The position numbers and the translations under genes were made by a program. A model generated the notes under the pieces. It saw nothing but the letters and a program-made list of their open reading frames with translations, was not told where the DNA came from and searched no databases. Below are positions 54,610-63,940 of a DNA stretch of 64,000 bases, in pieces; position 1 is the stretch's first letter; the number at the start of each line of letters is the position of its first letter. The DNA lies in contig CALUIV010000011.1 of assembly GCA_944320775.1 (NCBI GenBank), forward strand, positions 1 through 64,000, in the 5' to 3' direction. Origin of the DNA: an uncultured Paraprevotella sp. (GTDB lineage Bacteria; Bacteroidota; Bacteroidia; Bacteroidales; Bacteroidaceae).

Positions 54610-57099
54610 ATGTCATATTCTGCAGAACAAATAGCTTCGCTCATCGGAGCCAAGCTGGTTGGTAATCATGATTCAAGAATAGACTGGATTTTAACAGACA
54701 GCCGTTCTTTGTGTTTCCCCGAGGAAAGTCTTTTTTTTGCCTTGCGTACGCAGCGTAACGACGGGCATCATTATGTAGCCGATCTTTATCGCCGTGGTGT
54801 GCGTCATTTTGTGGTCGAGGCGATTCCCGGCAGTCCGGAAGATTTTGCCGATGCCGATTTTCTGATGGTCAAGAATCCGTTGAAAGCCTTGCAACGGTTG
54901 GCTGAACGTCATCGGGAGTCGTTTTCCATTCCGGTTATCGGTATTACCGGTAGCAATGGCAAGACAATCGTGAAAGAATGGCTTTATCAGATTCTTGCAA
55001 ACGACAAGGCTGTGGCCCGTTCGCCGCGCAGCTATAATTCGCAGATCGGTGTCCCCTTGTCTGTATGGACGCTGAATGCGCAGACCGATCTGGGAATTTT
55101 CGAGGCCGGTATTTCCGAACCGGGCGAAATGGAGGCCTTGCGGACCATGATTCAGCCGACTATGGGTATTTTCACTTGTCTGGGCAGCGCGCATCAGGAA
55201 AATTTCAGTTCGATGGAAGAAAAATGCATCGAGAAGCTGAAATTGTTTCAGGATGTCCGGGTGCTGGTTTGTTCTGCCGATGATGAGCTGTTGCAACAGT
55301 GTGTGAACCGGCAGGGGCTTCAGGACAGATTGTTTACCTGGTCATTCCGTAATCCGGAATGCGATGTGTTTGTCGAATCAGCCCGGATTTTGCCATCGGC
55401 TGTATCCGGTGGTCAGCCGCAGACGGAATTCGTTTACCGGTATCAGGGCCAGCAGCAGCGGTTCAGCATTCCGTTTATTGATGAGGCTTCGCGCATGGAT
55501 GCCCTTCATTGTCTGGCAGCAGCGCTTTGTCTGGGATTGTCTCCCGAGACGATAGCCGTCCGCATGGCCGGATTGGAACCGGTGGCCATGCGTCTGGAAG
55601 TAAAGGAGGGCCGTAACGGCTGCACGTTGATCAACGACAGTTATAATTCAGATATTCATGCATTGGATATAGCGCTCGATTTCATGAACCGACGTCCGGA
55701 TCATGCCGGAAGATGCCGTACGCTGATTCTGAGCGATATGGATCAGACGGGCGAAGATGCCGAACAGCTTTACACGAAAGTAGCCCAGTTGGTAAAAACC
55801 CGGGGCATCGACAAACTAATCGGAGTAGGGCAGGAGATCGTCCGTATGGCCGATATGCTGACCTTGCCGGCCTATTTCTTCCCGACTACGGAGGAACTGT
55901 TGCAAAGTCCGGTTTTTGCTGCTTTGCGTCATGAAGTGATTTTAATCAAGGGGGCCCGCCGTTTCCGTTTCGATGAAGTGACGGAACATCTCGAACTGAA
56001 GGTACACGAAACCATTCTCGAGGTGAATCTCAATGCTGTGGTCGATAATATGAATTATTATCGCAGTTTCATGAAACCCGAGACCAAGATGGTCTGTATG
56101 GTCAAAGCTTCGGCTTATGGTGCCGGTTCGGTCGAAATTGCCAAAACCCTTCAGGACCATCATGCCGACTATCTGGCTGTGGCCGTAGCCGATGAAGGCG
56201 TGGATCTGCGGAAGGCCGGTATTACTGCCAATATCATCATCATGAACCCCGAAATGACGGCTTTCCGTACGCTTTTCGAGTATGAACTGGAACCCGAAGT
56301 GTATAGCTTCCGTTTGCTCGATGCTTTGATTCATGCTGCGGAAAAGGAAGGTATCACCAATTTCCCCGTACACATCAAGCTCGACACCGGCATGCACCGT
56401 CTGGGATTTGATCCGATGAAGGATATGCCGCGTCTGATTGACCGGCTGAAACATCAGACGGCCGTGATTCCTCGTTCTGTCTTTTCCCACTTTGTCGGAA
56501 GCGACAGTGATGATTTCGACCGTTTCTCTCAATTGCAGTACGACCGTTTCCTGAAAGGCAGCGGTGCGTTGCAGGCTGCGTTTGCTCATCCGATTTTACG
56601 CCATATCTGTAACAGTGCCGGTATTGAACATTTCCCGGAACGTCATCTGGATATGGTTCGTCTCGGACTCGGACTCTACGGCATTAATTCCCGCAACAAT
56701 GAAATGCTGCACAATGTCAGTACGTTGAAGACCACCATACTGCAAATTCACGATGTGCCCAAGGAAGAAACTGTTGGTTATAGCCGTAAGGGCATCTTGC
56801 ATCGCGACAGCCGTATTGCCGCTCTGCCGATCGGATACGCCGACGGATTGAACCGGGGATTGGGCTGCGGACGGGCCTATTGTCTGGTGAATGGACAGAA
56901 AGCGCCTTATGTCGGGAATATCTGTATGGATGTCTGTATGATTGATGTGACTGATATTGATTGCCGCGAGGGCGACAGTGTGACCATATTTGGCGAAGAT
57001 CTCCCCGTGACCGTGCTGAGCGATATTCTTGGTACGATTCCTTATGAAGTGCTTACCGGAGTCAGCACCCGGGTGAAACGGGTTTATTATCAGGATTAG
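54610..57099 (+). CDS. murF-alr: MurF-alanine racemase fusion
   Basis: This 829-residue fusion has a MurF part (1-about 455) that adds D-Ala-D-Ala to UDP-MurNAc-tripeptide, with P-loop GITGSNGKT (111-119) and LINDSYNSD. Its alanine racemase part (about 460-829) supplies D-Ala from L-Ala with PLP on Lys499 (MVKASAYGAGS), with HIKLDTGMHRLGF, ICMDVCMIDVT and the tyrosine of VGYSRKG. The fusion is typical of Bacteroidetes and joins supply of D-Ala with its use in peptidoglycan. It follows the GSCFA gene in one operon. No terminator is obvious just after it. Confidence 0.95.
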   Translation: MSYSAEQIASLIGAKLVGNHDSRIDWILTDSRSLCFPEESLFFALRTQRNDGHHYVADLYRRGVRHFVVEAIPGSPEDFADADFLMVKNPLKALQRLAERHRESFSIPVIGITGSNGKTIVKEWLYQILANDKAVARSPRSYNSQIGVPLSVWTLNAQTDLGIFEAGISEPGEMEALRTMIQPTMGIFTCLGSAHQENFSSMEEKCIEKLKLFQDVRVLVCSADDELLQQCVNRQGLQDRLFTWSFRNPECDVFVESARILPSAVSGGQPQTEFVYRYQGQQQRFSIPFIDEASRMDALHCLAAALCLGLSPETIAVRMAGLEPVAMRLEVKEGRNGCTLINDSYNSDIHALDIALDFMNRRPDHAGRCRTLILSDMDQTGEDAEQLYTKVAQLVKTRGIDKLIGVGQEIVRMADMLTLPAYFFPTTEELLQSPVFAALRHEVILIKGARRFRFDEVTEHLELKVHETILEVNLNAVVDNMNYYRSFMKPETKMVCMVKASAYGAGSVEIAKTLQDHHADYLAVAVADEGVDLRKAGITANIIIMNPEMTAFRTLFEYELEPEVYSFRLLDALIHAAEKEGITNFPVHIKLDTGMHRLGFDPMKDMPRLIDRLKHQTAVIPRSVFSHFVGSDSDDFDRFSQLQYDRFLKGSGALQAAFAHPILRHICNSAGIEHFPERHLDMVRLGLGLYGINSRNNEMLHNVSTLKTTILQIHDVPKEETVGYSRKGILHRDSRIAALPIGYADGLNRGLGCGRAYCLVNGQKAPYVGNICMDVCMIDVTDIDCREGDSVTIFGEDLPVTVLSDILGTIPYEVLTGVSTRVKRVYYQD

Positions 57100-57587
57100 G
57101 AAGAGCTGAACAGGCAACTTATTCTAATTTTTCTGTCCGTTAAGTATGTATGGTTCTAAAAAACGAAAAAAAGGACGAAAAAAGTGTTTTCCGTATGCAA
57201 ATACTTTTGAATTTACATACTTGGAATCTGGTGAATGAAAAAACGGAAGTATAGGAAGGTTGTTTTGAGCGTAATTTGTTAGAATACAAATAAATAACGC
57301 GGAAATTTTATGGCGTTGGGAAGACTGTTTTAGCGTCAAAAAGACCTTAAAAGCGGAAAAATTCCGGCAAATAAAAAGATGATCACGATCATATTCCAAT
57401 GAGTTCAGCATCATATCCGATCGTGACGGCCATCTAAAATTCTTGTTTCCGACAGAAAACGGGAACAAAAGACTAGAAAATATGCAGAAAAACGGAATAT
57501 TTCGGATGAAAATGCAAATAAATTCTGCATATTTATGCATAAAATTTCCTGGATCAATATTTTTTCTGGAGGTTTGGAACCGCTGAA
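57100..57587. other. intergenic region with inverted repeats, no gene seen
   Basis: About 490 bases between murF-alr and the terminator of receptor copy B have no convincing gene; a 138-codon minus-strand frame has no family features. A -7 match, TACTTTTG, lies at 57202-57209. Inverted repeats are TCACGATC/GATCGTGA (57383-57390, 57419-57426) and ATATGCAGAA/TTCTGCATAT (57480-57489, 57533-57542). A small non-coding RNA is possible but unsupported. Confidence 0.35.
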
Positions 57588-57589
57588 AA

Positions 57590-57647
57590 AGAAAAAATGA
57601 ACATAATCTGCCAGTTCAGCAAATATAGGACTGGTGGATTATGTTCA
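57590..57647 (-). terminator. terminator of receptor copy B
   Basis: Reading leftward, an imperfect 20-base hairpin (57628-57647 with 57598-57617; eleven outer bases perfect, TGAACATAATC) is followed by a T run (57590-57597 region read on the minus strand). Confidence 0.8.
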
Positions 57648-57687
57648 TTTACTCCTTCACGCTTATTTCGTATATAGGTTGTCTTGA

Positions 57688-60040
57688 TTAATAACTTCTT
57701 ACAGTACTTTCCGATGAGGATTCGAAGGTCCGTACTTTACGTTGTTTGTTTTTGCTGCTCTTACCCTTTCTGAAAGAATACCTGACGCCCAACATGGCCC
57801 GGAAAGAACGGCCGATATTGTTACTGTAATATTCATAATAACCGTCTATATCCGTCTCGCCCCGGTAGGTCAACGGCTCAAAATAGCGGCATTGAAGCAA
57901 CAGCATCCAGGAATCCGTCAGCCGGTAGGACATGTCCAGACTACTTTCGGATACAGTTCTGGTATATCCGGTGAATGTACGCTGTTTGAACGTAACCGGG
58001 AATCTGAAACTGGCATAAAAACGCTTGGTATTAATCGTTCCGTAGGGCATGAGCGAAGTACGCCAAAGATTTTTATTGAACTGCTCCTCACGGTCATCCT
58101 GATACATTGAATAGGAGGCGGTTGCATAGATACCCAGTTTCAGCCACGAGTTTATAAACCAGGCGATATCGATCGTACCTCTCGGGGATTTCCAGCTGGA
58201 AGCGCGGCCGTAGGTAATGATGTTGATTCCCTCGTCGTTGACCTTGCTCAGAGAAGAGAACGAATTTCCCCATCTGTATCCCAGCGTCAGATAAAGATAA
58301 AGCTTCTTCACATAAGAATAGAAGCCCAGAGTCGTCGAGTGGGTATATACGGGCAGCAGATCGGGGTCGCCCTGATAGATGCGCACGGAGTCTACGGTAA
58401 CCGGCGTCGGATTGAGCATCGACATGCCGGGCACCCGACGCGAACGCGCATAGCTGGCGCTGATGAACTGTTGCGGTGACATGATGTAGCGAAGACTGGC
58501 CGAAGGCATCACGTCGGCATAGACGTTCGAACGCCCCAGGATCGCCGTCTTGGCAATATCCATTGTGGCTCCGACCCGGTAGAACCATTTGGGATGGAAT
58601 TTTCCGGAAAGGTCGACATACAGGCTGTTGCGCCACTCCTGATACAGCAGGTCGGTGATGTCCTGATTGATCCGTTTGTAAGCGTCATTCCGTTTCCACG
58701 AAAACCGGTATCCTTCGCCCAGTGTCACCGGTTTCCATTTATGTTCCATATTGACCTGTACGTCGGCACTCATGTTGTCATTGTCCTCAAACTGATTGAC
58801 CTGGTTAAACGGTTCACTGTTTTCGGTTTCCATTTCCCGATAGTCACTTTCAGGTTTCATGTTATACCACGAATAATTGGCATCCACGCTCAATGTGTGG
58901 ATTTTGTTCCATGTAGTCTGGTGATAAAAATCGGCTTTGGCAGCGTGATAGAAACATTCATCATTTTGCGCTGCAAAATAATCATGTACGTTTCCTGCCT
59001 GTTCATCCTGAATCTGGTATGTTTCTTCTGACTGTTGATGGGAGTACGAATAAGATAAAGACAGCGAACTGTACGAACGGTCAGAAGGCGTATAGTCAAT
59101 GCTGGTACCGAAATGTGGACCGGCCATATTAAATGTGCCGTCGTCCGACCGGCGCTCCATGCGGTTCCACTGCTCTCCTTGTCTTGTCTTACGCAACGTA
59201 TAACTCTCCCGGTTATCTTCATCGAAATAAAAATTATTTCCATACAAAGAATAAGTCCATTTCTCATAGACTCCGGTAAAGCTGGCGTTTTGTGTTCCAA
59301 ACTGTAGCAACGGATCCTGGGTTAAGGACAAGTTTCCTGAATAGCCCCGGACAGGTTCCTTGGTGACAATATTAATCAGGGCCCCGACACCGCGCGACAA
59401 ATAGCGCATGCTCGGAAAACGACTGACCTCTATCCGCTCGATTGTCTTCGGATCGATGGTCTGCACATAATATTTATCACGCCGGATGTTGTTGACCATG
59501 ATCTGCGTCGCCCCTTCGCTGCCCCGTACGGAAGCATCGTTATTGATCGGATTTACATCTATTCCAGGTATATCGGCCAGGGCCATAAACGCCGAAGCAG
59601 CATTCCGCTTGACCCGGCTGGACAGGGTGTAGACCTCCTTGTCGTCTTCCATCCGGACCACCGTGCGCTCCATTTCGCCACTGACCGAAACTTCGCCGAG
59701 CGACTTGACCGACTCTTTCAAGAGAATATCGCCAATGTAGGTTTGCCGGTCCGTGCCGTGTACCGACAATGCATGTTCGTAGGGCACGTAGCCCATGTGC
59801 AGCACCTGCAGGACGTAACGGGCCGTATCGGCCTGAAACCGGAACATGCCCCACTGGTCGGTGGAGACAACCTGTAAAGGGGTGGAATCGTTGGCCAGAT
59901 AAAGCAGCACCGTGGCCTGCTGCAATGCGACACTGTCCTGATTCAGGACAGTGTCCGCTCACGGTTTTCTGGGCTTGTGCCCCAAGTGCCGTGCATAAGA
60001 ACAGCACTAATGCAGAGAAAAATTTTTTCGTTGTCATCAT
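57688..60040 (-). pseudogene. outer membrane receptor-like protein, copy B, frameshifted
   Basis: It is a full-length homologue of copies A and C. The ATG at 60040 starts the same signal peptide (MMTTKKFFSALVLFLCTALG), but the frame breaks after about residue 33. The codons for GRVLNQDSV have become GHCPESGQC because GCG is replaced by ACTG (net +1) near 59950-59952. The shifted frame stops at 59540. The true frame continues intact from there to 57688 (745 codons open), with plug, barrel and tail as in A. No ATG restores a signal peptide, so the product is not expected to reach the outer membrane unless the frame is restored. It lies 63 bases after copy C and may be on its transcript. Confidence 0.85.
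59929..59955. repeat. perfect 27-base palindrome at the frameshift of copy B
   Basis: Two 13-base arms (59929-59941 and 59943-59955) surround one T. In copies A and C the same site is only a quasi-palindrome, because one arm has GCG where the other predicts ACTG. The mutation in B made the arms match exactly. Confidence 0.9.
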
Positions 60041-60103
60041 ATGCAAATATTTATTTAGTATTTAATGTGAAATTGGGAAAATTTTTTCGTTGGATTACCT
60101 TGA

Positions 60104-62455
60104 TTAATATTTTCCTACAGTACTTTCCGATGAGGATTCGAAGGTCCGTACTTTTCGTTGCCTGTTTCTGCTGCTCTTACCCTTTCTGAAAGAATACTTG
60201 ACGCCTAATATAACCCGAAGAAAACGGCCGGTATCATTACCGTAATTTTCGTAATAACCGTCTATATTTGTTTCGGTTTCAAAAGTCAATGGTTGAAGAT
60301 AGCGGCATTGAAGCAACAGCATCCAGGAATCTGTCAGCCGGTAGGACATGTTCAGACTACTTTCTTTCGTCTTTTTTGTGTATCCGGTGAGTGTGCGCTG
60401 TTTGATTTTAACCGGAAACCTGAAACTGGCATAAAAACGCTTGGTATTAATCGTTCCGTAGGGCATGACCGAGGTGCTCCAAAGATTTTTATTGAACTGT
60501 TCCTCATAGTCATCCTGATACATCGAATAGGAGGCGGTTGCAAAGACACCTAATTTCAGCCACGAATTTATAAACCAGGCGATATCGATCGAACCGTTCG
60601 GGGCTTTCCATCCGGAAGCGCGGCCGTAGGTAATGGTGTTGATTCCCTCGTCGTTGACTTTGCTCAGAGAAGAGAACGAATTTCCCCAGCCATATCCCAG
60701 CGTCAGATAAAGATAAAGCTTCTTCACATAAGAATAGAAGCCCAAAGTCGTCGAATGGCTATATACGGGCAGCAGATCGGGATTACCCTGATAGACGCGC
60801 ACGGAGTCCGTGGTAATCGGCGTCGGATTGAGCATCGACATGCCGGGCACCCGACGCGAACGCGCATAGCTGGCACTAATATATTGTCGCGGCGACAGGG
60901 TGTAACGAAGACTGGCCGAAGGCATCACGTCGGCATAGACGTTCGAACGCCCCAAGATCGCCGTCTTGGCAATATCCATCGTGGCTCCGGCCCGGTAGAA
61001 CCATTTGGGATGGAATTTACCGGAAAGGTCGACATACAGGCTGTTGCGCCACTCCTGATACAGCAGGTCGGTGATGTCCTGATTGATCCGTTTGTAAGCG
61101 TCATTCCGTTTCCACGAAAACCGGTATCCTTCGCCCAGTGTCACCGGTTTCCATTTATGTTCCATATTGACCTGTACGTCGGCACTCATGTTGTCATTGT
61201 CCTCAAACTGATTGACCTGGTTAAACGGTTCACTGTTTTCGGTTGCCATTTCCCAATAGTAGTTTTCAGGTTTTATATACGTCCACAGATAATTGGCATC
61301 CACGCTCAACGTGTGGATTTTGTTCCACGTAGTCTGGTGATAAAAGTCGGCTTTAGCCGTGTGATAGGGACGTTCTTCTTTTAGCATCGCGAAATAATCA
61401 TGTACTTCCCCTGCTTGTTCTTCCTGTACACGGAACGTGTTTTTTGCCCGCTCACTTGTATAGGTATAAGATAAAGACAGTGAACTGTACGAACGGGCAG
61501 AAGGCACATAGTCAATGCTGGTACCGATAGACGGACACACCATATTGGCCGTGCCGTCGTCTGACCGGCGCTCCATGCGGTTCCACTGTTCTCCTTGTCT
61601 TGTCTTACGCAATGTATGACTCTCCCGGTTTTCTTCATCAAAATAGAAATTACTTCCGTACAAAGAATAAGTCCATTTCTCATAAACTCCGGTAAAATTG
61701 GCATTTTGTGTGCCGAATTCCAGTAACGGATCCTGAGTGAAGGACAAGTTTCCTGAATAGCCCCGGACAGGTTCCTTGGTGACAATATTAATCAGGGCCC
61801 CGACACCGCGCGACAAATAGCGCATGCTCGGAAAACGACTGACCTCTATCCGCTCGATTGTCTTCGGATCGATGGTCTGCACATAATATTTATCACGCCG
61901 GATGTTGTTGACCATGATCTGCGTCGCCCCTTCGCTGCCCTGTACGGAAGCATCGTTGTTGATCGGATTTACATCTATTCCGGGCACATCGGCCAGAGCC
62001 ATAAATGCCGAAGCGGCATTCCGCTTGACCCGGCTGGACAGGGTGTAGACCTCCTTGTCGTCTTCCATCCGGACCACCGTGCGCTCCACTTCGCCACTGA
62101 CCGAAACTTCGCCGAGCGACTTGACCGACTCTTTCAAGAGGATATCTCCGATGTAGGTTTGCTGGTCCGCGCTGCGTACCGACAATGTATGTTCGTAGGG
62201 CACGTAGCCCATGTGCAGCACCTGCAGGACATATCGGGCCGTATCGGCCTGAAACCGGAACATGCCCCACTGGTCGGTGGAGACAACCCGCAAAGGGGTG
62301 GAGTCATTGACTAAATAAAGCAGCACCGTGGCTTGCTGCAATGCGACACTGTCCTGATTCAGGACGCGTCCGCTCACGGTTTTCTGGGCCTGTGCCCCAA
62401 GTGCCGTGCATAAGAACAGCACTAATGCAGAGAAAAATTTTTTCGTCGTCACCAT
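60104..62455 (-). CDS. outer membrane receptor-like beta-barrel protein, copy C
   Basis: This 783-residue intact paralogue of copies A and B has a signal peptide (1-23), regulatory-like domain (24-105), plug-like domain (about 110-230) and barrel. It differs most from A and B at about 275-390 and in the last 150 residues. Middle blocks, for instance MSADVQVNMEHKWKPVTLGEGY and the stretch to about 500, are almost identical in all three. It is transcribed away from the PAS-LuxR regulator gene; their 290-base gap holds a palindrome similar to that in the promoter of A. The ligand is unknown. Copy B follows on the same strand. Confidence 0.88.
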   Translation of the reverse strand: MVTTKKFFSALVLFLCTALGAQAQKTVSGRVLNQDSVALQQATVLLYLVNDSTPLRVVSTDQWGMFRFQADTARYVLQVLHMGYVPYEHTLSVRSADQQTYIGDILLKESVKSLGEVSVSGEVERTVVRMEDDKEVYTLSSRVKRNAASAFMALADVPGIDVNPINNDASVQGSEGATQIMVNNIRRDKYYVQTIDPKTIERIEVSRFPSMRYLSRGVGALINIVTKEPVRGYSGNLSFTQDPLLEFGTQNANFTGVYEKWTYSLYGSNFYFDEENRESHTLRKTRQGEQWNRMERRSDDGTANMVCPSIGTSIDYVPSARSYSSLSLSYTYTSERAKNTFRVQEEQAGEVHDYFAMLKEERPYHTAKADFYHQTTWNKIHTLSVDANYLWTYIKPENYYWEMATENSEPFNQVNQFEDNDNMSADVQVNMEHKWKPVTLGEGYRFSWKRNDAYKRINQDITDLLYQEWRNSLYVDLSGKFHPKWFYRAGATMDIAKTAILGRSNVYADVMPSASLRYTLSPRQYISASYARSRRVPGMSMLNPTPITTDSVRVYQGNPDLLPVYSHSTTLGFYSYVKKLYLYLTLGYGWGNSFSSLSKVNDEGINTITYGRASGWKAPNGSIDIAWFINSWLKLGVFATASYSMYQDDYEEQFNKNLWSTSVMPYGTINTKRFYASFRFPVKIKQRTLTGYTKKTKESSLNMSYRLTDSWMLLLQCRYLQPLTFETETNIDGYYENYGNDTGRFLRVILGVKYSFRKGKSSRNRQRKVRTFESSSESTVGKY

Positions 62456-62583
62456 ACGGAAATCATTTTATTGTTTAACATATTTCTCATTTTTATTTTT
62501 TATTATCATTATGATATGATTCATTATTACCGTTTTGTTCCGGGCAAATTCTTCCGGTATATTCGTGGATTTTATTAACTTTT

Positions 62584-62591
62584 CAAAAATA
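62584..62591 (-). promoter_or_regulatory. possible -7 box of receptor copy C
   Basis: On the minus strand the sequence reads TATTTTTG, 129 bases before the start of copy C. The -33 spacing is poor. A second candidate is CACTTTTG at 62648-62655 next to the shared palindrome. Confidence 0.3.
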
Positions 62592-62647
62592 TGGTGCAAG
62601 GTGATAGAAAAAATAACAAAAAACAAAAAATAATCAATGTTTTTTTA

Positions 62648-62670
62648 CAAAAGTGTACTTAAGTATATTT
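62648..62670. promoter_or_regulatory. palindromic element shared with the promoter of copy A
   Basis: TACTTAAGTA (62656-62665) is a perfect palindrome. Read on the minus strand the region gives AAATATACTTAAGTACACTTTTG, close to AAATATACTTGTATATTTG at 8211-8229 in the promoter of copy A. It is a candidate binding site for a common regulator, possibly the adjacent PAS-LuxR protein. Confidence 0.4.
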
Positions 62671-62694
62671 TTGAAAAATATTCAGGGAAATGTG

Positions 62695-62724
62695 TTTGAA
62701 AAATTAGAAAAAACATTATCTTAG
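62695..62724 (+). promoter_or_regulatory. probable promoter of the PAS-LuxR gene
   Basis: TTTG (62695-62698) and TATCTTAG (62717-62724, one mismatch to TAnnTTTG) are spaced by 18 bases, 21 bases before the ATG. Confidence 0.45.
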
Positions 62725-62745
62725 CCCCGCGTAAAATGTTGGGAT

Positions 62746-63495
62746 ATGGACATACATAAGTTATTTAACCAATTAAATAAAGTCAGTGATGCCATTGATT
62801 ATTCCGAAAGGGAAGCCGCTCAGCTGATCCACATCATTAAACTGATTTTGGCAGACGAATATCAGAGTTTTTATATCATTGATTATAGCCGGAAGAAATT
62901 TGTATATGTCCATGAAAATCCCTTGTTTCTTTGTGGACATTCTGCCCAGGAAGTGCAATGCATGGGCTATGATTTTTATGCGCGATACGTACACCCCGAG
63001 GATATTCCCTTTTTGTTTGAAGTCAATGAAATCGGTTTCGGCGGATACTGGCAACTTTCGGAGGAAGATCGTGAAAAGGATATTTATATATCCTATGATT
63101 TCCGAATCCGGAGTGGGGATACTTATTTGCCTGTACGGCACACCTTGATTCCACTGATCAAGAATAAACGGCAGGAAATCGTCTGGGCTTTGTGCAAGGT
63201 TTCCTTGACCGATCAGAAGCATCCGGGACCCATTATGGCTCGATTGGGCGAGAAAGAATTACTTTGGAATCGGGAAACAAAATGCTGGGACGAACTTCCG
63301 AAACCCAAATTAAGCGAGAAAGAAAAGGAAATTGTCCGTATGTCTATCCAGGGCTATACGGAAAAAGAAATGTCGGACCTGCTGCAACTGTCTGAGAGCG
63401 CCGTTAAACGAAGGAAAAAATTTTTGTTTCAGAAGTTACGCGTGAAAAATATGTCCGAGGCTATTGTCTGTTGCAGCAATAAGAAACTGTTTTGA
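62746..63495 (+). CDS. PAS-like LuxR-type transcriptional regulator
   Basis: This 249-residue protein has an N-terminal helical segment and a PAS-like sensory domain (about 35-150; FYIIDYSRKKFVYVHENPLFLCGHSAQEVQCMGYDFYARYVHPED). A LuxR-type helix-turn-helix follows at the C-terminus (about 189-245; LSEKEKEIVRMSIQGYTEKEMSDLLQLSESAVKRRKKFLFQKL). No receiver domain is present, so it is not a usual response regulator; it may sense a small ligand. It is divergent from receptor copy C and a good candidate to regulate it. This is inferred from position and from the palindrome in the shared gap. Confidence 0.85.
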   Translation: MDIHKLFNQLNKVSDAIDYSEREAAQLIHIIKLILADEYQSFYIIDYSRKKFVYVHENPLFLCGHSAQEVQCMGYDFYARYVHPEDIPFLFEVNEIGFGGYWQLSEEDREKDIYISYDFRIRSGDTYLPVRHTLIPLIKNKRQEIVWALCKVSLTDQKHPGPIMARLGEKELLWNRETKCWDELPKPKLSEKEKEIVRMSIQGYTEKEMSDLLQLSESAVKRRKKFLFQKLRVKNMSEAIVCCSNKKLF

Positions 63496-63565
63496 TTGGT
63501 TGGGGCACTATAAAATATTTTGTGTAAATGGAAAATACGGGATTCAATTTAGAGTCTCGTATTTT

Positions 63566-63733
63566 TTATTTTATAGATTTCTCCAACGCTGTTGTTGGAG
63601 AATAAAAATCATATACCATCCCAGTATTTCCATAAGAACCTTTAGCAGGATATGGATATGGTATGGTCGTGTAACCCATCTTGGATAAAAGCTTAATAGC
63701 ATCATATACAGTGTTTACATATTTCGTTATCCG
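63566..63733 (-). pseudogene. possible C-terminal fragment of a minus-strand gene
   Basis: About 55 residues read like real protein (key residues YVNTVYDAIKLLSKMG..PYPAKGSYGNTGMVYDFYSP) and end at a stop at 63566. The frame stays open to 63805, but the upstream part is antisense to the other fragment. No family is recognised. Confidence 0.3.
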
Positions 63734-63813
63734 AATGGAATGCGTTTTGGCGTTGATACGCTTCGTTCTACATTTGCCGAAGAAAAGAGGGAACAGATTC
63801 GGCAAGGGATATA
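63724..63813 (+). pseudogene. possible C-terminal fragment of a plus-strand gene
   Basis: An open stretch ends in YPNGMRFGVDTLRSTFAEEKR..IRQGI and a TAG at 63811-63813. The composition is protein-like but there is no start and no recognised family. Confidence 0.3.
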
Positions 63814-63853
63814 GAAGAAATTAGGGTAAAAGAGTGGTTTATGCGTAAAATTG

Positions 63854-63885
63854 TTTGGGTAGTTCAGCGAAATATTGTACTTTTG
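63854..63885 (+). promoter_or_regulatory. promoter of the gene at the right edge
   Basis: TTTG (63854-63857) and TACTTTTG (63878-63885) are spaced by exactly 20 bases, a textbook Bacteroidetes promoter. Confidence 0.75.
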
Positions 63886-63897
63886 CATTGAAAAATC

Positions 63898-63926
63898 TGT
63901 CGCCAAAAAAGCATTCTTTGGCGACA
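63898..63926 (+). promoter_or_regulatory. inverted repeat in the leader, operator-like
   Basis: TGTCGCCAAA (63898-63907) pairs perfectly with TTTGGCGACA (63917-63926) around 9 bases. It lies between the expected transcript start and the ATG at 63941, so it could be a repressor site or an RNA hairpin that controls the next gene. Confidence 0.65.
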
Positions 63927-63940
63927 AAACAATAGTAAAA

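Larger units (their letters stand above)
63496..63853. other. gene debris between the regulator and the last gene
   Basis: No complete gene is seen. Two protein-like fragments point in opposite directions and meet near 63720: a minus-strand tail at 63566-63733 and a plus-strand tail at 63724-63813. This is the pattern expected at an old recombination or insertion junction. Otherwise the region is AT-rich. Confidence 0.4.

Noticed and set aside
57124..57540. A 138-codon minus-strand frame in the intergenic region
   Set aside because: It has no recognisable domain, starts in AT-rich DNA and overlaps inverted repeats; the composition looks like translated non-coding sequence.
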